Source: Planctomycetota bacterium
Lineage (GTDB): Bacteria; Planctomycetota; Phycisphaerae; Sedimentisphaerales; Anaerobacaceae
DNA: 12,307 nucleotides
Direction: 5' to 3'
Assembly (NCBI GenBank): GCA_026386835.1
Contig: JAPLMV010000175.1
Span: 1-12,307, forward strand
Shown: positions 1 to 4,691 of the stretch, one piece after another
Layout: each line of letters starts with the position of its first letter
Numbering within the stretch: the first letter of the stretch is position 1
The notes under the pieces: generated by a model
What the model was told of the DNA's origin: nothing
What the model saw: the letters and a program-made list of their open reading frames with translations, nothing else
The model's database searches: none
Program-made: the position numbers and the translations under genes

Positions 1-162
1 GTGCAGATGCTCATCACGACCATACAACAGTACATTGATACCCACAACCAGAATCCCCGCGTTTTTATCTGGAGCGCATCGGTCGAAAGTATCTTGGCTA
101 AGATAACCAAATGTAAAGAAGCGTTAGACGCACTACACTACTTGCAATATATGCCGATATAG
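1..162 (+). CDS. IS630-family transposase, C-terminal end (cut by window edge)
   Basis: Frame 1 is open from the first base to a TAG at 160-162 and encodes 53 residues. The segment NPRVFIWSASVESILAKI resembles the C-terminal end of IS630/Tc1-type DDE transposases, where a 'FvWtA..e.Il.Ki..a+.al' stretch follows the last catalytic residue. The DDE catalytic core would lie outside the window, so it cannot be said whether the element is intact. The ORF ends 49 bp before the antitoxin gene and contains the -35 box of that gene's putative promoter. I could not identify an IS terminal inverted repeat after the stop without the other end. Assignment rests on a short but characteristic segment. Confidence 0.68.
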   Translation: MQMLITTIQQYIDTHNQNPRVFIWSASVESILAKITKCKEALDALHYLQYMPI

Positions 163-170
163 CTTATAAT
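142..170 (+). promoter_or_regulatory. Predicted sigma70 promoter of the abiE operon
   Basis: TTGCAA (142-147) and a perfect TATAAT (165-170) are separated by exactly 17 bp. The -35 box lies inside the end of the transposase coding region and the -10 box just after its stop. Transcription would start near 177, immediately before the palindrome at 179-197 and about 35 nt before the antitoxin ATG. The match is good, but no experiment supports it. Confidence 0.65.
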
Positions 171-178
171 TACCAAAT

Positions 179-197
179 ACTGTCATATTTAGACAGT
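179..197 (+). promoter_or_regulatory. Palindrome, candidate AbiEi operator
   Basis: ACTGTC (179-184) and its exact reverse complement GACAGT (192-197) flank a 7-bp AT spacer. The palindrome sits at the predicted transcription start and upstream of the ribosome binding site (GGTGAG, 200-205). AbiEi-type antitoxins are known to bind inverted repeats in their own promoter and repress it, so autoregulation is the natural reading. An RNA hairpin or part of the adjacent IS end are alternatives. Confidence 0.5.
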
Positions 198-211
198 GCG
201 GTGAGTATAAT

Positions 212-850
212 ATGAACAAATTAACCGAAAAAATCTTTGAAAATGCTCCGTATGGCTGTTTTACAAGCCAGGATGTGGCTACCCTATTCCCAGGAAGTGA
301 GGACAAAAGATACGGCCTTGTCAAACGGGCAATCGCCGGCGGTGAGATTATCCATATCCGTAGAGGCCTGTACTGCCTTGCCCTAAAGTATCAGAAAAAA
401 AGCATTAATCTCTACGCCCTGGCTCAGCATATCTATGGCCCATCGTATGTCAGCCTGGAATCAGCCCTTAGCTGGCACGGCTGGATTCCCGAAGCGGTAT
501 ATACGTTAACGAGTGTCTCTTCAGGTAAATCAAAAGAGTTCCAAACCATTTTGGGAGCTTTCAGCTACAATCGTGTACCGCAAAAAGTTTTCTATACCGG
601 TGTCGAAAGATTGGCAGATGAAGCTGGGAATATCTTCCTGATGGCTTCTCCAATAAAGGCTCTGGCAGATTGTGTATATGTCAACAAGAGAAACTGGGCA
701 GACTTAAAGCCTGCTGTCGAAAGCTTGCGAATCGAGCCGGAAGAGTTTGAATCCGTTACTTCGGATGATCTCGATGCCTTGATTGAAAATTACACAAGCC
801 GGCGAGTTCAAAAATTTCTCAAAGGCTTAAGAAAGGATTTGAAGCTATGA
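212..850 (+). CDS. abiEi: AbiEi-family antitoxin / transcriptional regulator (type IV toxin-antitoxin)
   Basis: This 212-residue protein has the AbiEi layout. A winged-helix N-terminus (about residues 1-60) contains 'FTSQDVATLF' followed by 'VKRAIAGGEIIHIRRGLY', the usual helix and wing ending in R-R/K-G-L-Y. An antitoxin domain follows, containing 'YVSLESALSWHGWIPE' and 'ASPIKALADCVY'. In the type IV AbiE system this protein represses its own operon and opposes the nucleotidyltransferase toxin without forming a stable complex. The ATG at 212 is supported by GGTGAG six bases upstream. The stop overlaps the next start by 4 bp (ATGA at 847-850), implying translational coupling to the toxin. A well-formed promoter and palindrome lie directly upstream. 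Family assignment is secure; actual function in phage abortive infection or plasmid/element stability is inferred. Confidence 0.88.
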   Translation: MNKLTEKIFENAPYGCFTSQDVATLFPGSEDKRYGLVKRAIAGGEIIHIRRGLYCLALKYQKKSINLYALAQHIYGPSYVSLESALSWHGWIPEAVYTLTSVSSGKSKEFQTILGAFSYNRVPQKVFYTGVERLADEAGNIFLMASPIKALADCVYVNKRNWADLKPAVESLRIEPEEFESVTSDDLDALIENYTSRRVQKFLKGLRKDLKL

Positions 851-1695
851 GTATTAAGCTTATTCAAGAAAGGCTATACTCCTATAACTGTAAATCGGAA
901 CTGGAAGAAGAACATGCCATCAGGGAGATTACGCAGGAAGTTGCCCTGGCGGCCTTGAGCAGAACAGATTTTTTCAAGCATGGTGTTTTTCAGGGGGGAA
1001 CTTGTTTGAGGATTTTTTACGGCTTGAACAGGTTTTCAGAAGACCTTGATTTTATTCTCAAAGAGCCAAACCGTAAATTTAAACTTCAGCCGCATCTTCA
1101 ATCTTTATCGGAAGAGATTGAGGCCTACGGCTATAATGTTGACATTACCGACCGTTCCAAAACAGACATTGCTGTCAGAAAAGCCTTTATCAAGGATGAT
1201 TCCATCGGAAAAGTTCTGCAGCTAAACCATGCTGGTAAAAAAGGGACGTTTCGTAAAATCCGTATAAAATTAGAAGTTGACACCAATCCGCCATCAGGCA
1301 GTGAAACAGAAATAAAATATCTCGATTTTCCGTTTATATCTTCCGTTACGGTACAGAACAAGCCGAGTTTGTTTTCCGGCAAGGTACACGCTCTTCTTTG
1401 CAGAGAATATATCAAAGGCAGGGACTGGTATGATTTTCTGTGGTACACAAGTCAGGGGATTAAAATCAATTATCAGTTTCTTGCTTCGGCTCTCAAACAG
1501 CAAGGCCAATGGAAGGGGCAGGATATTAATGTCAATCTGGACTGGTGTATGGCCGAGCTTGAAAAAGCCATTAAGTCGATTGACTGGAAAACGACTGCAG
1601 AGGATGTTCGAAGATTCGTGAGGGTCGCCGAGCAGCCTTCGCTTAATCTATGGAGCAAAGAGTTGTTCCTTGCCCAACTTGAAAAACTGAGGTGA
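847..1695 (+). CDS. abiEii: AbiEii/AbiGii-family nucleotidyltransferase toxin
   Basis: This 282-residue protein has the signatures of the DUF1814/AbiEii nucleotidyltransferase fold. 'GGTCLRIFYGLNRFSEDLDF' (residues 50-69) carries the GG(T/S) loop and the metal-binding D66-x-D68 pair. 'IKLEVDTNPP' (140-149) carries the K-x-E/D-x-D motif. 'SGKVHALLCREYIKGRDWYD' (177-196) is the third motif, with K179, R192, D193 and YD. AbiE toxins are reported to transfer nucleotides, some to tRNA 3' ends, causing growth arrest when unopposed. All key acidic residues are present and the length is normal, so the toxin looks intact. AAAGGA lies about 10 bases before the ATG, and the start overlaps the antitoxin stop. 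Position beside an IS transposase fits an accessory, horizontally acquired module. Confidence 0.9.
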   Translation: MSIKLIQERLYSYNCKSELEEEHAIREITQEVALAALSRTDFFKHGVFQGGTCLRIFYGLNRFSEDLDFILKEPNRKFKLQPHLQSLSEEIEAYGYNVDITDRSKTDIAVRKAFIKDDSIGKVLQLNHAGKKGTFRKIRIKLEVDTNPPSGSETEIKYLDFPFISSVTVQNKPSLFSGKVHALLCREYIKGRDWYDFLWYTSQGIKINYQFLASALKQQGQWKGQDINVNLDWCMAELEKAIKSIDWKTTAEDVRRFVRVAEQPSLNLWSKELFLAQLEKLR

Positions 1696-1753
1696 AAATT
1701 GCTTGTAGGGTGCAATAGTTCAAATCTTATAAAGCCTCGGCGAAATAAAAAAA

Positions 1754-1873
1754 ATGAATGATGAACGCGATTCACAAAAAGCTATTTTATCAGAATTAGA
1801 CGACTTAATGTAAATTGCCCAGGCTATTGAAAAATATTCCCGTCCTTTGCCTAATATAGAAATCTCAAAATAA
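1754..1873 (+). pseudogene. Very short ORF interrupted by one in-frame stop (possible gene remnant)
   Basis: An ATG at 1754 opens a 19-codon frame (MNDERDSQKAILSELDDLM) ending in TAA at 1811-1813. The same frame continues for another 19 codons (IAQAIEKYSRPLPNIEISK) to TAA at 1871-1873. Both halves read like ordinary soluble helical protein, and the interrupting TAA is one transition away from CAA (Gln). No good ribosome binding site precedes the ATG. I do not recognise a family. This could be a decayed small gene downstream of the toxin or just chance open frame; it is the only coding-like stretch in 1696-1937. Confidence 0.25.
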
Positions 1874-1874
1874 A

Positions 1875-1909
1875 AAAAGTCAATCCCAGTTTGGCGGTGA
1901 TTGACTTTT
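1875..1909 (-). terminator. Strong intrinsic terminator for the aminotransferase gene (possibly bidirectional)
   Basis: AAAAGTCAATC (1875-1885) pairs perfectly with GATTGACTTTT (1899-1909) around a 13-nt loop. On the minus strand the stem is followed by a run of T residues (complement of the A-run at 1872-1878), a classic rho-independent terminator 29 bp past the aminotransferase stop. On the plus strand only four T residues follow, so it may also weakly terminate the abiE transcript. Confidence 0.8.
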
Positions 1910-1937
1910 GGATACTCGGGGGCTATCAGGCCTTTTA

Positions 1938-2771
1938 TCAGGCGGTAAACAGGCGGAACTCTTCAATAAGCTGTTTAGTATATTTGCCGGGTTTGCCGCC
2001 ACTTACTGTTCGGCTGTCGAATTTAATTACGGGAATTATGTCTTTTGTCGTTACGGCAAGGAAAAGCTCGTCGGCAGTCTGTGCCTGATTCGGCGTTATT
2101 GATTTTTCTACTAATTCAAGCCTTGCGTTCAGGGCGGCCTTTAGCACAAACTTTCTCGTAACCGACGGCAGAATGTTATTCGACAAAGGTGTCGTATGAA
2201 GCGCCCGCCCGAAAATCTGGAAAAATGCCGAGCTTGAACCTTCGGTTATAAACCCCGCATCATTTACAAGTATCGCCTCAAAACATCCCTTTTTGCTCGC
2301 ATCTTGGTGTGCAAGGACATTCGGCAGCAGATTCAGCGATTTTATATCGCATCTTTTCCACCGCATATCCGGATATACCGATACCGCAACGCCTTTGGTC
2401 TTTAATTCCGAGGCATCCTCCAGTTCCGAGATAATCAGAAAGAAATTCGGCTTTAAGCTGTTGTCCCAGCTATGGTTACGCGGGCCGCATCCACGGGTAA
2501 CGTGAAAGTATATTTTGGCATTGGCTATGCCCGCCTTATCGAAGGCCTTTTGTACCCGCCTGCGGATTTCTTTTACATCCACGCCGATTATTTCTATCGC
2601 CGCCAGACTGTGGGCAAATCGCTCAATATGTTCATCGAGTGCGAAAATCCTGCCGTTATAGCTGCGTATTACCTCATAAACTCCGTCGCCGAAATAGAGC
2701 CCGCGGTCGAAATAGGCGGCATCAAGCTGCTCTACCGGCACAAATTTATCCTGCACCATTGCTATCTGCAT
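1938..2771 (-). CDS. dat: D-amino acid aminotransferase (D-alanine:2-oxoglutarate transaminase)
   Basis: This fold-type IV PLP aminotransferase of 277 residues interconverts D-alanine and 2-oxoglutarate with pyruvate and D-glutamate, supplying D-amino acids for peptidoglycan. 'DRGLYFGDGVYEVIR' (22-36) is the class IV N-terminal signature. 'RCDIKSLNLLPNV' (140-152) contains the PLP lysine K144. 'ITEGSSS' (175-181) contains the cofactor-binding E177. R98 and H100 in 'RGCGPRNH' match the substrate-carboxylate pair of Bacillus D-amino acid transaminase, which favours Dat over the related IlvE and PabC. The frame is open 11 codons further upstream (to 2804), but the ATG at 2771 has a perfect AAGGAG six bases before it and is preferred. 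The gene is divergent from rplU, with a palindrome over its predicted promoter. Confidence 0.88.
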   Translation of the reverse strand: MQIAMVQDKFVPVEQLDAAYFDRGLYFGDGVYEVIRSYNGRIFALDEHIERFAHSLAAIEIIGVDVKEIRRRVQKAFDKAGIANAKIYFHVTRGCGPRNHSWDNSLKPNFFLIISELEDASELKTKGVAVSVYPDMRWKRCDIKSLNLLPNVLAHQDASKKGCFEAILVNDAGFITEGSSSAFFQIFGRALHTTPLSNNILPSVTRKFVLKAALNARLELVEKSITPNQAQTADELFLAVTTKDIIPVIKFDSRTVSGGKPGKYTKQLIEEFRLFTA

Positions 2772-2793
2772 AGAAAACTCCTTGTAAAATGCT

Positions 2794-2823
2794 TTTATCG
2801 GCAAAATTGCCTCGACAGGTCAA
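2794..2823 (-). promoter_or_regulatory. Possible promoter of the aminotransferase gene
   Basis: On the minus strand, TTGACC (complement of 2818-2823) is followed after 18 bp by GATAAA (complement of 2794-2799). The match is moderate: good -35 box, imperfect -10. It would give a leader of only about 16 nt, just enough for the AAGGAG site before the start at 2771. Confidence 0.35.
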
Positions 2824-2832
2824 ATTTTGCCG
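2799..2832. promoter_or_regulatory. 10-bp inverted repeat over the dat promoter (candidate operator)
   Basis: CGGCAAAATT (2799-2808) and its exact reverse complement AATTTTGCCG (2823-2832) have centres 24 bp apart, slightly over two helical turns. The arms overlap the predicted -10 and -35 boxes of the aminotransferase promoter, as expected for a repressor site. As RNA it would form a 10-bp stem with a 14-nt loop, but it would lie upstream of the predicted start site. The regulator is unknown. Confidence 0.4.
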
Positions 2833-2857
2833 GGATATAAATTTATCAGAAATTTAC

Positions 2858-2885
2858 TTTACAAAAAAGATAAAATGCGTAAAAT
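2858..2885 (+). promoter_or_regulatory. Predicted promoter of rplU
   Basis: TTTACA (2858-2863) and TAAAAT (2880-2885) are separated by 16 bp in an AT-rich stretch upstream of the L21 gene. The start of transcription would be near 2892, giving a leader of about 40 nt. No L21 or other autogenous leader fold was recognised. Confidence 0.45.
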
Positions 2886-2931
2886 GCTTTTTTCGTTTGT
2901 ATTTTAGGTTTAGTACTCAGGAGTGTTTTTA

Positions 2932-3261
2932 ATGTACGCAGTAATTGAACAGGGCTCAAAGCAATATAAGGTCGCCAAGGGCGATTATATAAATATCGAA
3001 TTGACCGACGTCGCACCAGACGCCAAAACCATCGAATTCAGCAAAGTTTTATTCGTCGGCGACGACAAGAAAGCCAAAATCGGCACTCCGTATGTCGAAG
3101 GTGCAAAGGTTATTGCCTCATTTAAGACCACCGCTCAGGAAGCGGTTATTAAAAGCGATAAACTCTATCCGGGCTATTTCCGCAAGCGCAAAGCCAGCAA
3201 AAAGCGTATCGGCCATCGCCAGAAATACCTCCAGGTGGTAATAGACGAAATCCAGGCATAG
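2932..3261 (+). CDS. rplU: 50S ribosomal protein L21
   Basis: This protein of 109 residues matches bacterial L21 from end to end. It starts 'MYAVIEQGSKQYKVAKGD' (family: MYAVI.tGGKQYkV..Gd), continues with 'VLFVGDD' and 'IGTPYVEGAKV', and has the basic tail 'KRKASKKRIGHRQKY' that binds 23S rRNA. Length is close to the usual 103. AGGAG at 2919-2923 lies eight bases before the ATG at 2932; a GTG three codons upstream overlaps that site and is rejected. L21 is normally followed closely by rpmA (L27), but here no L27 gene follows within the window. It appears monocistronic with its own promoter. Confidence 0.96.
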   Translation: MYAVIEQGSKQYKVAKGDYINIELTDVAPDAKTIEFSKVLFVGDDKKAKIGTPYVEGAKVIASFKTTAQEAVIKSDKLYPGYFRKRKASKKRIGHRQKYLQVVIDEIQA

Positions 3262-3386
3262 GCTGACTTGCGGTGAATGAGTAAAAAATAGCCGGAGGTC
3301 AGTACTCATCAGAGTGTGCACTTCAAGTTTGTAGGTGAATTTTTGATATGTGCGTACTTTTTGCTGAAAAATCGCATTTGTGACTC

Positions 3387-3413
3387 TGTCATTCCTGCGA
3401 AAGCAGGAATCCA
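3387..3413. repeat. Dispersed hairpin repeat (GTCATTCC...GGAATCCAG type)
   Basis: ATTCCTGC (3391-3398), a GAAA loop and GCAGGAAT (3403-3410) form a perfect 8-bp hairpin, flanked by CTGTC and CCAG. The same core, often with CCCGC/GCGGG arms, is a widespread intergenic repeat in many bacterial genomes (comparable to the Neisseria dRS3 element). It reads as 'VIPAKAGIQ' in one direction and 'WIPAFAGMT' in the other when falsely translated. It occupies the apparent N-terminal extension of the downstream hydrolase frame. Other copies would be expected elsewhere in the genome; none is in this window. Confidence 0.65.
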
Positions 3414-3441
3414 GTTTGTTTTAAAATGGTTACCTGCAATC

Positions 3442-4257
3442 ATGACAAGCACCCCCTCATCAGAGGTAATAACTATTAAAAACCTGAGAAAATATGGGAA
3501 AGAACCTTTCAGCATAGCGGTTATTCACGGCGGACCCGGCGCAGCAGGAGAAATGGCTCCGGTAGCAAATGAACTGGCATTGAACTGGGGCATTTTAGAA
3601 CCGCTTCAAACCGCTACGTCGCTCCAAGGCCAAGTCGAAGAGTTAAAAACTGTTCTCGAAAAAAACGCAAGTCTTCCAGTTATCCTGATAGGCTTTTCAT
3701 GGGGAGCGTGGCTTAGTTTTATATTTGCCGCTGATTATCCGGCTTTGGTAAAAAAGCTGATACTTGTCGCAAGTGGTCCGTTTGAAGAAAAATATGCCGC
3801 GGGAATTCAGGAGACCAGATTAAGTCGTTTAAGTGACCAGGATATAGCCGAGGTCAAATCTCTAATGGAAGTATTGGATAATCCTCCGGTTAAAGATAAA
3901 ACAGCGGCATTTGCGCGGTTCGGCGTATTATTTTCAAAAGCTGATGCCTATGACCCGATGCCCTGCGAATCGCAGGTAAAAGATTATCGGTTTGATATTT
4001 TTCAAAGTGTATGGAAAGATGCCGCAAAGCTGCGCAGAAGCGGCAAACTTTTAAGGCTCGGCAAGGGTATCAAATGCCCCGTGTCTGCAATCCATGGCGA
4101 CTATGACCCTCACCCTGCTGATGGCGTTGAGAAATCCTTGTCCACTGTTCTAAAGGACTTTCGTTTTTTTCTGCTCAAAAATTGCGGGCATAAGCCCTGG
4201 ATTGAAAGACAAGCCAAGGACAGGTTTTTTAGGATTCTTAATAAAGAGTTACGTTAA
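3442..4257 (+). CDS. Alpha/beta hydrolase-fold protein
   Basis: A 271-residue alpha/beta hydrolase of the proline-iminopeptidase/haloperoxidase-like group. 'HGGPG' (29-33) is the oxyanion-hole motif. 'GFSWG' (84-88) is the nucleophile elbow with S86. 'HGDYDPHP' (218-225) supplies the acid, probably D222. 'NCGHKPW' (247-253) supplies H250. The triad is complete, so it should be an active serine hydrolase; substrate is unknown. There is no signal peptide, so it is probably cytoplasmic. The frame is open back to 3316, but that extension translates the hairpin repeat at 3387-3413, so the ATG at 3442 was chosen. No clear ribosome binding site precedes it, leaving the start uncertain. It stands alone between rplU and a structured non-coding region. 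Confidence 0.8.
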   Translation: MTSTPSSEVITIKNLRKYGKEPFSIAVIHGGPGAAGEMAPVANELALNWGILEPLQTATSLQGQVEELKTVLEKNASLPVILIGFSWGAWLSFIFAADYPALVKKLILVASGPFEEKYAAGIQETRLSRLSDQDIAEVKSLMEVLDNPPVKDKTAAFARFGVLFSKADAYDPMPCESQVKDYRFDIFQSVWKDAAKLRRSGKLLRLGKGIKCPVSAIHGDYDPHPADGVEKSLSTVLKDFRFFLLKNCGHKPWIERQAKDRFFRILNKELR

Positions 4258-4276
4258 AGGAAAATTATATGCTGTC

Positions 4277-4307
4277 ACCAGATTTAGGCTCCCTTGAGCC
4301 ATCTGGT
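4277..4307 (+). terminator. Long hairpin 20 bp after the hydrolase gene, terminator-like
   Basis: ACCAGAT (4277-4283) pairs with ATCTGGT (4301-4307), and GGCTC (4287-4291) with GAGCC (4296-4300), giving 12 base pairs with a 3-nt bulge (TTA) and a CCTT loop. Its position just after the hydrolase stop suggests a transcription end. However, the following bases are TGGGCTCTCTTTG rather than a clean T-run, so it may instead be a processing or stability hairpin or part of a larger RNA with the cloverleaf downstream. Confidence 0.4.
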
Positions 4308-4394
4308 TGGGCTCTCTTTGTTCGGCGTTCATTCTCGCGACCGCCTCATACGCATTCCAATAAATTTTCGCGCGCCAGCAAAATAAGACTTACG

Positions 4395-4462
4395 CTATAG
4401 AGAGACGCAGTTTTTCTGCGACTCCTGCTCGGAGTACAGGTTTTAACCTGTCTTCTCTATGG
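4395..4462. ncRNA. Cloverleaf of four perfect stems, possible structured RNA or cruciform
   Basis: ATAGAGA (4397-4403) pairs with TCTCTAT (4454-4460), extendable by a T-G wobble and a C-G pair. The enclosed segment is filled by three adjacent hairpins: CGCAG-TTTTT-CTGCG (4406-4420), ACTCC-TGCTC-GGAGT (4421-4435), and ACAGGTT-TT-AACCTGT (4436-4451). All stems are perfectly paired and abut without spacers. It is not a tRNA: there is no D-loop GG, no TTCRA T-loop, a 5-nt middle loop, no variable loop and no CCA. It could be a structured RNA, a protein-binding cruciform, or an end of a mobile element. The strand is unresolved because the fold is nearly symmetric. Confidence 0.4.
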
Positions 4463-4503
4463 AGTTTGTTTTGAACATTTAGATTTTAAAAATTTGAATT
4501 TAT

Positions 4504-4566
4504 TTCTGATTTCGTGCTTCTGATTTCGAGTTTAACCTTATATATGAAAAAAACTTATGAAAAAAA
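4504..4566. repeat. Two pairs of short direct repeats in an AT-rich stretch
   Basis: TTCTGATTTCG occurs at 4504-4514 and 4518-4528 (period 14). TATGAAAAAAA occurs at 4543-4553 and 4556-4566 (period 13). Both pairs are exact. They lie between the cloverleaf and the TTGGA array and could be replication-slippage products or degenerate tandem repeats. Confidence 0.5.
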
Positions 4567-4588
4567 TGTGGCCTCTCGGCTGATGTCT

Positions 4589-4667
4589 TTGGACCTACGT
4601 TGGAGTATCTTTGGAGTGCTTTGGAATGCTTTTGGATGACCTTGGATGACTTTGGATAACATCTGGT
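4589..4667. repeat. Degenerate tandem array: TTGGA words at 10-11 bp spacing
   Basis: TTGGA starts at 4589, 4600, 4611, 4621, 4632, 4642 and 4652, with intervals 11, 11, 10, 11, 10 and 10 (mean 10.5 bp). A weaker eighth unit (CTGGT) begins at 4663. The fuller unit is about CTTTGGANTGC. The spacing equals the B-DNA helical repeat, so all GGA steps face the same side of the helix. The array ends about 25 bp before the stop of the minus-strand gene. It is not a CRISPR: units are too short and there are no spacers. Confidence 0.6.
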
Positions 4668-4691
4668 GATAGTTAAGGCAATGGAAATGAT

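Larger units (their letters stand above)
4258..4691. other. 434-bp non-coding region rich in hairpins and short repeats
   Basis: No frame here resembles a protein on either strand. The left half holds a long hairpin (4277-4307) and a cloverleaf of perfect stems (4395-4462). The middle (4463-4570) is AT-rich with two short direct-repeat pairs. The right part (4589-4667) is an array of TTGGA words at helical spacing. It separates convergent genes (hydrolase on plus, isochorismatase-like gene on minus), so promoters are not required here. Terminators, a small RNA, or remains of a mobile element are all possible. Confidence 0.6.

Noticed and set aside
2772..2804. Longer aminotransferase start at 2804
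   Set aside because: A perfect AAGGAG lies six bases before the ATG at 2771, and homologues begin near there.
2923..2931. GTG start for rplU three codons upstream
   Set aside because: The GTG overlaps the AGGAG ribosome binding site, and the family begins at MYAVI.
3277..3309. Inverted repeat ATGAGTA/TACTCAT after rplU as a terminator
   Set aside because: The 7-bp AT-rich stem with a 19-nt loop and no following T-run is too weak to call.
3316..3441. N-terminal extension of the alpha/beta hydrolase
   Set aside because: It translates a dispersed hairpin repeat and lacks hydrolase-like sequence; the family starts shortly before the HGGPG motif.
4397..4460. tRNA gene suggested by the cloverleaf
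   Set aside because: The T-loop and D-loop consensus bases are missing, the middle loop has 5 rather than 7 nt, there is no variable loop, and no CCA-like end. It only shares the general shape.
4589..4667. CRISPR-like repeat array
   Set aside because: Units are 10-11 bp and contiguous with no spacers, and no cas gene is nearby.
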